NCBI GenBank assembly: GCA_017935345.1
Contig: JAGBHU010000008.1
Coordinates: 186,001 to 250,000 of the forward strand
Length of the DNA: 64,000 bases
Direction of reading: 5' to 3'
DNA from: Coprococcus sp.
Lineage (GTDB): Bacteria > Bacillota > Clostridia > Lachnospirales > Lachnospiraceae
Translations under genes and position numbers: made by a program
In this document: one piece after another, positions 45,388-56,300 of the stretch
Position numbering within the stretch: position 1 is the stretch's first letter
Layout: each line of letters begins with the position of its first letter
Notes under the pieces: generated by a model
What the model saw: only the letters and a program-made list of their open reading frames with translations
Told to the model about the DNA's origin: nothing
The model's database searches: none

Positions 45388-47136
45388 TTACACTTTATCT
45401 ATGAAATGTTCTGTTCCCAGCCGCAAATGTATTATCTTGTCATATTTTTTTCTGATTGCACGCTTATACTTATCAGCAGTTTTCTTAGAGAACATATACT
45501 CCAAATCACTATACTTCAGAATTGGTCCATCATACAGTATTTTATATTTAATATTCCAGTCATACATCAGGCTTGTGCAGTTATCAATACTTACCTTCAT
45601 ATGTGTACCTTTAATTTTCCCTGTATGTACCATCCTGTTCCAAAGCCTTTTCCCTTTAGAATTTTTGATATCAAACACCACCTCAGCTCCGGGAAATTTC
45701 ATCCAGATTTCATTCAGAAATTCCTTCAGCCTGCTCTTATCAAAGTATTTCATGATATCAAGACAGACAAATAAAATTGCCTGATTTTGTGATTTCCTTA
45801 TTTGAGACAGCCAGGTATAATCAAATATGGCTTTGTCAATATTCTGCTCTCTGTCACGCGACTCCAGATATTTTCTGCGAAGCTCTATTCTCTCCGGCAG
45901 GTCTACATTATACCACTTTATTCTGCCATTATCTACTCTGGAAAACATGGTATCAAGTCCGTCTCCGACATTTACCACGATACCGTTTGCATATCGCATA
46001 ATAAATTGCCTGACACGCTCGTCCATTGCAACAATACGTTCCATCATAACCGCTTTTCCATATGTATTATATTGTGCATTGATAGCCTTGTGCTGCACAC
46101 CAATCTTCTCTGCCAATCTGATTGTTTCATTGTCGGAAAACAGTTTTGAATATCTCTGGGCAAGAACGGTTCTTATCCATATCGAATGAACGACATCTTC
46201 GCCAACGGTCTGGTTTTCATCCATAACACATTCTTCTATCTTTTGAATAATCGTACGACATTCAGGAATATGAGGATGTTCTATAAAATCATGTACAACC
46301 GAATAGAATTCATAATATTGTATCTTTATCTGAATTTTTTTAACCTTATTATATAACTTTCTGGCATAGGCATTCATTAAATCATTTGTTATGGTAAAGA
46401 TAGCCATTTCATCACATATATCAGTCAAATCTGCATAAATCGGACTGCTATACTCTACCTTTCCTGCCATGTCCCTAACCCAATATAGCCTGAGAAATGT
46501 CTTTATCTCAGGTGTAAAGTAGTAATGATAGGATTCCAGCTTTCGATTCAAAAGAGACTGTTCCAGTTCTTTATCAAGAAATTCCGTATCCAGAACAGGT
46601 GAAACAAGTACCAGTTTATTCGGCCTTCTATATCCTCCATTCCATGCAATCAGTGCCATGGAAAGTGCAAGTCCGGCGCCGGCTTCTTCTCCCATCAATA
46701 CTATTCTCTCAACGGACTCGTCGTGGCATATCTTGTAATATGCTCCCATAAGCATCTTAAAGACATCTGCTGCCGAATGTTCAGGTGCAAGCGGATATAT
46801 CGGAACTGCTGCACCATAACCTGTCTTCTCCACCATATCAAACACAAATTTCCACTGCTTCTCATTGATCTGATTGCAATATCCTCCGCCATGAAGATAA
46901 AAGAAATATCTGTTTACAGGTTTATTTTTAGGCTTTATATAAAAGCAGACGCCGCCGTTTTCAAATACTGACTTAATATCCAGATTATCTTTCGTCAGGG
47001 AAGGGGGATTATAATCCTCTCTCCGCCTTCTTTTAAGCATCTTTTTCTGTATATCACCTGCTCGCATATGCTTATCATCCAGCATAATGCCTTTTATTCT
47101 TTCAGCTTTTAAAGTTAAATTATTCTGACTACTCAT
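45388..47136 (-). CDS. Alpha/beta-hydrolase-like domain fused to a leucine-carboxyl-type methyltransferase
   Basis: 582 residues, soluble. Residues about 70-310 form an HSL-like alpha/beta hydrolase: oxyanion HGGGYCNQ and the late histidine (EFYSVVHDFIEH). But the nucleophile elbow reads G-E-E-A-G, with Glu151 where the family has serine (GDSAG). From about 320 a class I methyltransferase of the PPM1/Tcmp type follows (VVNVGDGLDTMFSRVDN, YNVDLPERIELRRKY, AVLFVCLDIMKYF-like). Such methyltransferases modify carboxyl or hydroxyl groups of small molecules or peptides. The hydrolase part may only bind. No nearby gene suggests the substrate. Confidence 0.75.
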   Translation of the reverse strand: MSSQNNLTLKAERIKGIMLDDKHMRAGDIQKKMLKRRRREDYNPPSLTKDNLDIKSVFENGGVCFYIKPKNKPVNRYFFYLHGGGYCNQINEKQWKFVFDMVEKTGYGAAVPIYPLAPEHSAADVFKMLMGAYYKICHDESVERIVLMGEEAGAGLALSMALIAWNGGYRRPNKLVLVSPVLDTEFLDKELEQSLLNRKLESYHYYFTPEIKTFLRLYWVRDMAGKVEYSSPIYADLTDICDEMAIFTITNDLMNAYARKLYNKVKKIQIKIQYYEFYSVVHDFIEHPHIPECRTIIQKIEECVMDENQTVGEDVVHSIWIRTVLAQRYSKLFSDNETIRLAEKIGVQHKAINAQYNTYGKAVMMERIVAMDERVRQFIMRYANGIVVNVGDGLDTMFSRVDNGRIKWYNVDLPERIELRRKYLESRDREQNIDKAIFDYTWLSQIRKSQNQAILFVCLDIMKYFDKSRLKEFLNEIWMKFPGAEVVFDIKNSKGKRLWNRMVHTGKIKGTHMKVSIDNCTSLMYDWNIKYKILYDGPILKYSDLEYMFSKKTADKYKRAIRKKYDKIIHLRLGTEHFIDKV

Positions 47137-47259
47137 AAGCGGTTCCCATCCTGTCTTCTATACGGCAAATATCCATACAAAGTATTTTCCACTAATACTA
47201 TATTTATTTTCACATAACTTTGCATTATTATCAAGACATATGATAAATATATTTTTTTG

Positions 47260-47287
47260 TTGCAATAAATTCATTTTATGGTATCAT
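47260..47287 (+). promoter_or_regulatory. Promoter of panD
   Basis: TTGCAA, 16 bp, TATCAT, about 47 bp before the start codon. Confidence 0.55.
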
Positions 47288-47333
47288 GTGACGTGAATTG
47301 TTGTTTAATTGTTGTTTTTTGTGAGGTGACGAT

Positions 47334-47720
47334 ATGAACATTACGATGCTGAAAAGCAAGATACACAGAGCTGTTGTAACCCAGGCCGAGCTTAATTATG
47401 TCGGCAGTATTACAGTTGACTCCGAGTTATTAAAGAAAGCCGGAATACTGGAATATGAAATGGTACAAATCGTTGATATCGAAAACGGCAACCGGTTTGA
47501 AACCTATACCATAGCCGGTGAGGCAGGCTCAGGTGTAATGTGTTTAAACGGAGCTGCCGCCAGACAGGTACAGGTAGGTGACCATATCATCATCATGTGT
47601 TATGCATCCATGACACCTGATGAAGCGAAGGCGCATCTTCCAAAGGTTCTATTTGTAAACGAAGACAACAGTATCTCCCGTATTACAACATATGAAAAGC
47701 ATGGAGAGATATGTGGCTAG
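47334..47720 (+). CDS. panD: Aspartate 1-decarboxylase (panD)
   Basis: 128 residues. Makes beta-alanine for pantothenate. Self-processing site G-S ([10 protein letters not shown]) gives the pyruvoyl group on the new N-terminus; [11 protein letters not shown] and [13 protein letters not shown] are typical. GAGGTGACGAT precedes the start. Single gene; panB and panC are not adjacent. The stop codon overlaps the stop of the convergent radical SAM gene. Confidence 0.95.
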   Translation: MNITMLKSKIHRAVVTQAELNYVGSITVDSELLKKAGILEYEMVQIVDIENGNRFETYTIAGEAGSGVMCLNGAAARQVQVGDHIIIMCYASMTPDEAKAHLPKVLFVNEDNSISRITTYEKHGEICG

Positions 47721-48319
47721 TTCTCCCACGGACGTATACGGTATCTGGCACCGATACTGTCACATATCCTCTTACATTCTTCCTCTTCTTCTTTTGAGAT
47801 TGTCGTTTCAACGGTTGTCATTACTACCGTCGGCACATATGCTGCACAGGACTTTGCAAATTCCAGCATAGCGCTAAAAGATTGATCTCCGAACTTACTT
47901 CTGACCAGTTCATGGTATCTTTCTGCATTCGGTGTATTAAGACTAATCGATACCGTATCAATCATTCCCTGAAACAATGGTGCTATATCCTTCCCGTTTA
48001 TGAGATTTCCAAGACCATTTGTATTGATTCTTATTTTCTTGTTATATTTCTCCTTAACAAATGCAGCCGCCTCCAGCAATACATCAAGTGCTTCTGTCGG
48101 TTCTCCAAATCCGCAAAATACTACCTCGTCATAATCATCAAGATGAAACTTTGAAAATTCTGCTTTTATCTCCTTGGCTGACGGTTCTCTCTCAAGCCAA
48201 AGACTGCCTGACTCACCCACATGGTCTTTTGTCTGTCTTAAACAAAAGGTACATGCACATGGACACTTATTTGTCAGATTAACATACAAATTATTATGAA
48301 CCTTATATAAAATTTCCAT
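47717..48319 (-). CDS. TatD-linked radical SAM protein
   Basis: 200 residues. The iron-sulfur site is C-x3-C-x2-C ([12 protein letters not shown]) in the first third, followed by CGFGEPTE (SAM-binding GGE-like motif) and [13 protein letters not shown]. Length and these sequences match the family that accompanies TatD DNase genes (TIGR04038 type). No TatD gene is next to it here. Substrate unknown. Confidence 0.85.
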   Translation of the reverse strand: MEILYKVHNNLYVNLTNKCPCACTFCLRQTKDHVGESGSLWLEREPSAKEIKAEFSKFHLDDYDEVVFCGFGEPTEALDVLLEAAAFVKEKYNKKIRINTNGLGNLINGKDIAPLFQGMIDTVSISLNTPNAERYHELVRSKFGDQSFSAMLEFAKSCAAYVPTVVMTTVETTISKEEEEECKRICDSIGARYRIRPWEN

Positions 48320-48370
48320 CTCGCTATTTATCGGTAACTACCGATTTCCTCCTTTTTATCTGTAATACCT

Positions 48371-50479
48371 TTACATCCAAAACGATATCAAATGCTGAAC
48401 CGTATAATATAATATTGGATTCGCATCCCTGATGGAATCCTCACTAAATGCAAAAATACATAAAAATACCATTATCAGTGTTATACATGACAGACTTACT
48501 GTCAGCCTGGTAATTCTATTGCTCTTTGTTCTATCCCTTTCCTCCAATGCACATTGATATGCTGCAAAAATGCATATGGCAGTTCCAAACATAGCTACCC
48601 ATACAAAATCCAAAAAATAGCGTCTAAGCAGACCCGCCATCTGTATATCGCAGGCGGCAATAACAACCATAACGATTGCAGAACAGACCACCAATTTGTA
48701 CACATTCCTGTCTTTAAACCAATTTTTATGAAAGAGTCCATATAATCCCACAAGCAATATCGGGAACAGCCAATATATACCACCCGTCATCAGCTCTGTA
48801 AGTGTCAGCCCTTGATATGTTGTCTGAACACCAAAATCATGCAAAAACGGAAATACTGCATTCACATTAACAGGCTGAAACAAAAAGGAAAATATACCCA
48901 GACCTGTTCTTCCCCATACGAAGCCTCTTTTCGTCATATCATTTGTAGTCAGATTATAATTTGCTCCAAAATCAAACGGCGAACCAAATCTTGCAGAATT
49001 ATACCACATAATAAGAGCTGCAACCACCACAAACGGAATACAAATCGCAACCGTCTGCTTTATACTCCTTTTGGAAAATAAAAGACGTTCCTGAAAACAG
49101 TTGCTCCAGAATAAAATAATTCCGAGCGAAACTATGAAAAGCAGTTGTGGGCGGCAGCCTGCAATGAGTGCAATACACAAAGAGCCCATTACCAAACGCC
49201 ATGTTATCAGTTTTTTCCTGTTCTCCGCAGTCTTCCTTTCTGCCGAAATCCAAAATCCCAATCCAAACAAACCAAACATAATCGCCGTCATAATCGGAAC
49301 AATATAAAAATCGGGTTTATAAACTGCATATCCAAGACAGCTTGCTGCCCCAAACACGCCTGAAACTGTCAAATATAAAACAAAGGGCGTATTTTGAAAC
49401 CATCTTCGTACTATTTGCCACAACAAAAATAAAATCCCCAACATAATCATAACGCCAAGAAAATAGACAGCATGATAATTCGGCAATTCATTTCCCGTAA
49501 GCAACTGATATGGCCAGTATAGGAGCACCGCCGGTACAACCCCAAAATAGACATAATATTTTCCTTGAAAATATGCATGGTCCCATCTCGACTGAAAAAA
49601 CAGTCCCGCTCTATCCCTAGCACCGCTATCATAAGGATTTTCCAGTTCCGCAAGTTCATCTGCTGCATCCCCTACATCCAGTCTTCCGTTCTCAAATGCA
49701 TCAATCAAATCATAATATTGCCTGTGATGGTCCCATGTTTTATACCAATCTATTGCAGAAGTGTTCCAATTTAGCATGCCCCAAAAACATATCGCCTGAA
49801 CAACTACCATTATCAAAACGACTGTCTTCTGGGAATACTTTGTCAAATCCGTTTTGTATCTCCATACAAAAGAATGTGCTCTCAGCAAATAGAGCAGGCA
49901 TATTACACAGCCTAGTACCAGAAACCGGAACCACGAAAACAGAATCGGAACATTCTCGTTTAGGACAATATCCAAAGACTGTATCGTTTTACCTTCCAAA
50001 CCGGAAACGGAAATCATAAGGCTGCTTACTTCTCCGGAATAATGAAGCCGTATATATTGTGAGCGTTTTACATCGGCAAGTACCCGTCTTGACGGAGCAG
50101 TCAAATAGCCACTGTTCGCTTCATCCTTCGCACAAATCTGAATCTCTGTCGAAACAATTTCATCCCCGTCCAAATAAAAATACAGATATTTTATTTCCCG
50201 GTTGATATCTGTCATCTCTAACATCGCCCAATTTGAATCAACATAATAGCCTTCTTCCGTCTTTGTTATGCCGGAAAATTGGATATTGCTTTCAGCAACA
50301 TCAACAGGCTTATCCATCAAAGAATTCCAATATTTATAGTTAAACAGAAAAATCTCGCACATCAATACCAATACCCAGATTAACAAAACAGCAAAAATGT
50401 CTTTGTCTTTCGATATTCTTTGTATCAACTTTGCCCTAATATCACTTTGTGCTTTCAAATCTTTCATTTCTCCTTGCAT
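48371..50479 (-). CDS. Polytopic membrane protein of the glycosylation cluster
   Basis: 702 residues. One N-terminal membrane helix, an extracytoplasmic domain of about 140 residues (residues 55-195) rich in beta strands, then about eleven membrane helices. No clear catalytic motif, but the layout resembles GT-C glycosyltransferases and Wzy/flippase-like proteins. An acidic loop D-W-Y-K-T-W-D-H-H-x-Q-Y-Y at about 270-285 could hold the catalytic acid. 26 bp after the GT2 gene on the same strand; probably uses or moves lipid-linked sugars. The start (M1 or M5) is uncertain. Confidence 0.65.
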   Translation of the reverse strand: MQGEMKDLKAQSDIRAKLIQRISKDKDIFAVLLIWVLVLMCEIFLFNYKYWNSLMDKPVDVAESNIQFSGITKTEEGYYVDSNWAMLEMTDINREIKYLYFYLDGDEIVSTEIQICAKDEANSGYLTAPSRRVLADVKRSQYIRLHYSGEVSSLMISVSGLEGKTIQSLDIVLNENVPILFSWFRFLVLGCVICLLYLLRAHSFVWRYKTDLTKYSQKTVVLIMVVVQAICFWGMLNWNTSAIDWYKTWDHHRQYYDLIDAFENGRLDVGDAADELAELENPYDSGARDRAGLFFQSRWDHAYFQGKYYVYFGVVPAVLLYWPYQLLTGNELPNYHAVYFLGVMIMLGILFLLWQIVRRWFQNTPFVLYLTVSGVFGAASCLGYAVYKPDFYIVPIMTAIMFGLFGLGFWISAERKTAENRKKLITWRLVMGSLCIALIAGCRPQLLFIVSLGIILFWSNCFQERLLFSKRSIKQTVAICIPFVVVAALIMWYNSARFGSPFDFGANYNLTTNDMTKRGFVWGRTGLGIFSFLFQPVNVNAVFPFLHDFGVQTTYQGLTLTELMTGGIYWLFPILLVGLYGLFHKNWFKDRNVYKLVVCSAIVMVVIAACDIQMAGLLRRYFLDFVWVAMFGTAICIFAAYQCALEERDRTKSNRITRLTVSLSCITLIMVFLCIFAFSEDSIRDANPILYYTVQHLISFWM

Positions 50480-50505
50480 ACCTTAACTATGATACGTTCC
50501 GAATA

Positions 50506-51462
50506 CTATTTCTCTGACTCTTCAGGAAAAAGCTTCTTATACTCATTTGACACCTGATGCAAATGAAACTCAAAATCCTGCTTATGCTGCTGAACAAGTG
50601 TTGTAAGAATGATTCCCGAAAACAAGCAGATAATTGCCGTCAAAATGACAAAGCAAATAACAATTAAGCTTGGTATTTTCTCCACAAGTCCCGTTCGTAT
50701 AAAATCTATCAGAATAGGAATAAAAAATGAAATTCCCAATACAAATAATACCGCAGCAATTCCTGCAAAAAAGCGAAGCGGTCTGTAATCCTTAAACAAC
50801 GTAATAATCGTCTTAATTACCTTCATTCCATCGGAATATGTATTCAGCTTAGACTCACTTCCTGCCCCTCTGTCACGATAGTCCACGACGACATGTGTAA
50901 TCTGCATATTTTTATCTATTGCATGGATTGTCATTTCTGTTTCAAGCTCAAAATTCTGCGAGAGGACCGGATACGTCTTCACAAACTGATAACTCATAGC
51001 ACGATATCCCGTCATAATATCCTTAATATCACTATGAAACAGCCAATTAATACATGCCCTCACAAGGTTGTTGCCAAAATTGTGAAATGGTCTTTTATTT
51101 TCTTTGTAATATGTGGAAGAAAGGCGGTCACCAACTACCATATCCATTTTCTCATTTAATACCTTGTCGCACATTTCCCTCGCATATTCTGCCGGATATG
51201 TATCATCTCCGTCCACCATCAGGTAACATCTCGCATCGATCTCCCGAAACATCATTCGGATTACATTGCCCTTTCCCTGTTGCCGTGCATAACGCACAAC
51301 TGCGCCAGCCTCTCTCGCAAGCTTGTCTGTTCCATCCGTGGAATTATTGTCATATACATAAATCACTGCATCCGGCAGTACCGCTTTCATGTCTTTAACT
51401 ACCTTGGTAATCGATTTGCTTTCGTTATAACAAGGAATTAATACCGCTATTTTATCCGCCAT
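50506..51462 (-). CDS. GT2 glycosyltransferase, polyprenyl-phosphate hexose synthase type
   Basis: 318 residues. GT-A fold: VLIPCYNESKSI, NNSTDGT, MVDGDDTYPAE (DXD) and IMTGYRAMS. Two membrane helices near the C-terminus (about 225-245 and 260-285) and a cytosolic tail. Such enzymes transfer glucose or mannose from a nucleotide sugar to polyprenyl phosphate on the inner face. The product is the donor used by the GT-C/PMT-like enzymes in this operon. Confidence 0.9.
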   Translation of the reverse strand: MADKIAVLIPCYNESKSITKVVKDMKAVLPDAVIYVYDNNSTDGTDKLAREAGAVVRYARQQGKGNVIRMMFREIDARCYLMVDGDDTYPAEYAREMCDKVLNEKMDMVVGDRLSSTYYKENKRPFHNFGNNLVRACINWLFHSDIKDIMTGYRAMSYQFVKTYPVLSQNFELETEMTIHAIDKNMQITHVVVDYRDRGAGSESKLNTYSDGMKVIKTIITLFKDYRPLRFFAGIAAVLFVLGISFFIPILIDFIRTGLVEKIPSLIVICFVILTAIICLFSGIILTTLVQQHKQDFEFHLHQVSNEYKKLFPEESEK

Positions 51463-51485
51463 CAGAACAACCTCCCTATGTTTTC

Positions 51486-53288
51486 CTATTTCGGCACAAC
51501 AGCACTAAATGTTCCATATGAAATCACTTCATACATATTCGTATCAAAATAACCGGCTTCCTCACTCCTTATCACATAAGAAGCAGCCTCATTTATCGTA
51601 CTGTACGCAAGCTCCTCCGTAATGTCAGCATAAACAAACCTTTGGTTGTATGGCAATCGTTCCATGCCATTATTACTATTTGTAATACCTTGGAAGTAAT
51701 TTGCATCCGTAGCATCATAAAACAATGTCAGGATTTCACTCACATTGTAGCTGCCTTCATATTGCGTGTCTGCCGTGACATAAATAATCTGTGTTCCTGA
51801 GGCTTCCGCCCTAAGCAAAGCATCTCCAAACCCGTAATAAAACTGTCCCTTTATGATATCGGCATAATCTCCGAAATAAGTCATCAGCAGCATTGCCGCC
51901 AGTACCGCATACATAGCCATATTGGTACAAAGGAACACCCATATCTCACGTATGGTAAATGCAATACCAAGCACCGCAAATATCATAATACCATAATATA
52001 TCAAATTGATACGGTTTACATTCACATTGTTTGTAAGCAGACCTAACCCTATTCCGGTTAGTAATGCAAAAACAGCCAGGCTCTTTACCCCTTCCGATTT
52101 TCGTCTCACAAATTCTACAAAGCCTGCCAAAACAAACGGCATGGTACACAGGTACATCGTGCCAAATCCTTCTACACCATTCCAAGGCAAATCATTTTTC
52201 TGAAACACGGTCACATTTAACAATGATTTTATGTTATTCCCAAGCTGCCGTAAAGGTTCATCCGAAAAGAAAAGGATATCGCCGGCACGTATACTATCCG
52301 GAAAATACTGAATCGTTACAAATGGCAGCTCTATCGTATCCAAGCAAAAGTAATTTACTGCCATAGTAAGCAGAAACGGCCATGCGATAAACAGGTATGC
52401 GGCTGCGCAGATTAACACATCTGATATTTGAAGGTATTTTTTTACCGTATAATAAACAGCCATCACTAAAAGGAGCAGCGGAATGGTATAGATTGTCACT
52501 CCATAGCAATACATACACAAGCCAAACAGAAGCATGGAAATGCATAAATATATTCGTCTGAATAATTTTCCATTCTTAAAGCCGTCCTGATCTGCTGCCA
52601 CAGTATCATTTGACCGCTTAACAGACGGGCCGGCACAAATACCCTTATGGAAAAAATACATTGCTGCAATAAAAAAATGTGGAAGCAGATTACAGTCAAG
52701 CGACCATCTGCTTTGTAGGAAATGCCACGGATTGATGGCAACAAACAACGCCGCCGCCAAACCGACATTTTTACCAAAAAGGTCTTTTACAAACAGGTAA
52801 AAAAATATTCCTCCCATGATACTTACCATCAACATCGGTAATCTTGCAGTAATAATGCTAAAGCCCTTAATTTTCACAAATATTGCAATCAGATAGGACA
52901 ATAATGAGCTCATCTGACCATAGCCCCAGGCATATAAATGTGCCGGCATAAAGGTTCCAAAACGGTCTGTTGCATAATCTGCGAGAGCCTTTCCGTCTAC
53001 AGCCGCCATAGCCTCATCCTGATTCACCCCGCCGGGAACCAGCCCGAACTGATATATTCTTATTGCAAATCCAAGAACAAACGCCGCTGCCAGTAAGATA
53101 GACCTGCTTTTTTCTCCCAATGCAGATTTCCCATAAGCAACTGATTTTAGCGGTACAGCCTTCTCCTCATTATGCTCCTGTGTTTTACTTTTCCATTTCC
53201 CTGCAAAATATTTTGAAATCGCCAAAGCTACAGAAATGGCTGCCACCGTAAAAAATATTTTATTCATATTATCCAATGCTTGCGACAT
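51486..53288 (-). CDS. GT-C/ArnT-like membrane glycosyltransferase
   Basis: 600 residues, about eleven membrane helices. The first large loop has the acidic motif G-G-V-N-Q-D-E-A (LVPGGVNQDEAMAAVDG) that matches the catalytic Asp-Glu loop of GT39/ArnT-type enzymes; the C-terminal 100 residues are an outside domain (TQIIYVTADTQYEGSYNVSE). Uses polyprenyl-phosphate sugar made by the GT2 protein. 37 bp downstream of the large PMT-like gene. Confidence 0.75.
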   Translation of the reverse strand: MSQALDNMNKIFFTVAAISVALAISKYFAGKWKSKTQEHNEEKAVPLKSVAYGKSALGEKSRSILLAAAFVLGFAIRIYQFGLVPGGVNQDEAMAAVDGKALADYATDRFGTFMPAHLYAWGYGQMSSLLSYLIAIFVKIKGFSIITARLPMLMVSIMGGIFFYLFVKDLFGKNVGLAAALFVAINPWHFLQSRWSLDCNLLPHFFIAAMYFFHKGICAGPSVKRSNDTVAADQDGFKNGKLFRRIYLCISMLLFGLCMYCYGVTIYTIPLLLLVMAVYYTVKKYLQISDVLICAAAYLFIAWPFLLTMAVNYFCLDTIELPFVTIQYFPDSIRAGDILFFSDEPLRQLGNNIKSLLNVTVFQKNDLPWNGVEGFGTMYLCTMPFVLAGFVEFVRRKSEGVKSLAVFALLTGIGLGLLTNNVNVNRINLIYYGIMIFAVLGIAFTIREIWVFLCTNMAMYAVLAAMLLMTYFGDYADIIKGQFYYGFGDALLRAEASGTQIIYVTADTQYEGSYNVSEILTLFYDATDANYFQGITNSNNGMERLPYNQRFVYADITEELAYSTINEAASYVIRSEEAGYFDTNMYEVISYGTFSAVVPK

Positions 53289-53325
53289 CCTGTTTCCCTC
53301 TTCTTTTCTCCTTTATAAAATGCTT

Positions 53326-56300
53326 CTATAGTACCCAGCTTTCCATCCACCGCAAAAATGCGTCTACATAATGGTTGCTGACGGTCTGTCCCGAAAGTAC
53401 CGGATAAAATAATACAAACAGACATACCACCGCTGCCGCATAGGTGATTGTAAACACATACCATGTTTTCTCAGACATATGTTCTTTCAGCTTCTTTGCC
53501 GAATAAATCAGCATCAGCACCACAAACGGAACACTTGGAAAATAATGATATATAAATGTAATACGTGGTACAAGGCACCATGGGAAATACTCTGCCAGAT
53601 AACCTACGCAGAGGAACATCGCCATTTTATCCTTTTTACAAAGTGCAAGGTATACCATATATATAAAAGCCGGTATTCCTATCCACCAGATAAGAGGATT
53701 TCCAAATGCACTAATCGTCTGTCTTGCCGAATCTCCAATCCCCTGCCAATAATACAATATCGGTCGTGCCATCGTCGGCCACTCATACCATGCCGATGCA
53801 TATGGATGTGTATCTGTCAGTCCCGAATGATAGGAGAACATATTGATCTGATTCTGCCATGCCTTATGAATCAATCCTTCATCCCAGCTCTTAAACGGAA
53901 TATAGGAAAGAACATAAATTACGATAGGAACTACAATAAAAACGATCAGACAGAATTCAATCGTTTTCACGGTATACAACCAATACTTTTCTACGATATC
54001 CTTATTTTGTATTCCATTGACGGTTTTGGACGGATTTATCTTTGCATATCGATATTCCTGATACCGACGGTATAATGATGCAAAGAATATGACCGCCAGT
54101 CCCACTGCCGCATAAACACCTGTCCATTTACTTGCGATTGCCAAACCCATAGTCACTCCACAGGCTCCCAGTGGAATAAACGTTTTATATAGCGGTGTAT
54201 CATAAAAGCTCAGCTTCGAATACCTATACATAAAGTAATACATCAGAATGATAAAGAAGGTTACAAATACATCGATTGTAGCAATCCTCGTCTGTGTAAA
54301 ATGCATAAAATCAAATGCCAGCAGAACACTTGCAAGTCCACCCAGGAATCGGCTCTTACCGATATCCCGTGCAAACAGGTAAATCACAGGAAGCATCAAA
54401 ATGCCAAATACCGTTCCTGCAAACCGCCATCCGAAAGGTGTCATTCCAAACATGGCGATTCCAAGAGAAATAAACACCTTTCCAAGCGGCGGATGTGTTG
54501 TTTCATATGTGTACAGTCCATGTAGAAATTCATACCCTGTTCTTGCATGATAGATTTCATCAAAATAAGTTCCGTTTCGGAAACTGATTCCCTCTGACGG
54601 AAACATTCCATTTTCATCAAAAAGCACCAAATACTCCTGTGCATTTTGTGGCACAAATGCATTTTCAGAAGCGTCAGCAAACGCCATCTCCATAATAGAA
54701 GCCTGGTCTGACTGACAGGTAATTCTTATATACCGGCAATTCTCCGGTAATTGCAGTTTTGCCCATCTAAACACATCATTCATTGTGAAAATGCCGTTAT
54801 TTTGCCATTCCTCTTCTACAGATAATTTGTATTCCAGTAAAAATTCCCTGTTTTCGAAACAGCCCAAATAATAGTAAAGCCATGAAGCCTGCCTTTCCTC
54901 CGGAATTTCCAGTATCACCGACTCTCCCATCTGCATATGATACTCTGTCTGCGGTGCTTCCGTATCTCCCAAATCATAAAAGGCAAATGCACTATAGACA
55001 ATCATAACCAAAAAAATGATGACGGCATCCTTCCACGTAAACGGCAGACTCTTCTTAGAGGTCATCGGTACATATTTTTTCTCAACCGTTTTTCCGACAG
55101 CATCCTTTGGGGAAACAGCACCGGTGAGAGCCATGTCTTTGTCTGCTTCATCACCTTTTACATCATAATGGTAGAGCTTATAATAGAAAAAGATTCCAAT
55201 AAACAGCGTACCAAGCGAAATGAGCCTTATAAACCCTTCGTTTCCTGTATAACCTTCTTTACTATATATAAACAATACATCTGCCGTATTATACAGTTGT
55301 ACCAGGGTTACTCCGACATATGAAATCAGAAAACCCTTTAACGGTCTGACTGCATAGGCAAGAAGAAGCAATGCCATTGCCGGAAACAGATATCTTTCAT
55401 GCATCCTTACAGAGAACAGGAACATGGAAATCATCAACACTGCCGCTGTAGTAAAATATTTGCTCTCTTTCTTTCTCGCTTTATAGAAAAATACCGTAGC
55501 AGCCGCCACAACCAGCAGAATTACAATGGTTCCCCAATTCTGATAGCTCATAAACAGCAGCTTATCCTCCTGCAAAGTCCAGTTTTTCCCCAGTAATGCC
55601 CAGAAATTATACGCATTTACAGACACATATGGATAAGAGCCAAGCGTTTCCGTATAAAGCTTTATAATATTCTGCACACCAAACGGATAACAGACAATGA
55701 CCATTCCGAGAATTACGCTGATTCCGCCAAGAAGGTTGTAGCCTAATTTCTTTTTATCAAATTTATCAAAAATAACATTTTCCAAAAATCCATAAATAAT
55801 CAACGGTGTAAAAATAAGCATCTGCGGCTTTATCAAGACACCGACACCATATGCGATATACGATAATATCATTCTCTTTTGCATTAGCAAATAGCACATC
55901 AGGAACAGCAGAAAGCCCATGACGGCGTCCACCTGACCCCAGACACAGGAATTCAGTATCACTGTCGGATTCAGGAAATAAAGAGCAGAAATAAATAATG
56001 CCCTGCTTTTTGTCGTATTTTTCTCTGCCACTTTATAAATCAGTATTCCTGTTGCTATATCACTCAATATTGCAGGAAGCTTCAAAATAAGCAGACTTGT
56101 TACCGACATGTAATCCGCTTTAAAAACGGAATGAAAGAAACCAAGCACATATAAAATATAGATATATCCCGGCGGATAATCCGCAAATGCACCTGATGTA
56201 TAAAAATTCTCCAGACCACCTTCGTATGCCATATTGGACCAACTGTAAAAACATGCAATATCCGAAGGAAATCCCTGATTTACCGCTGCAATAATGAGTC

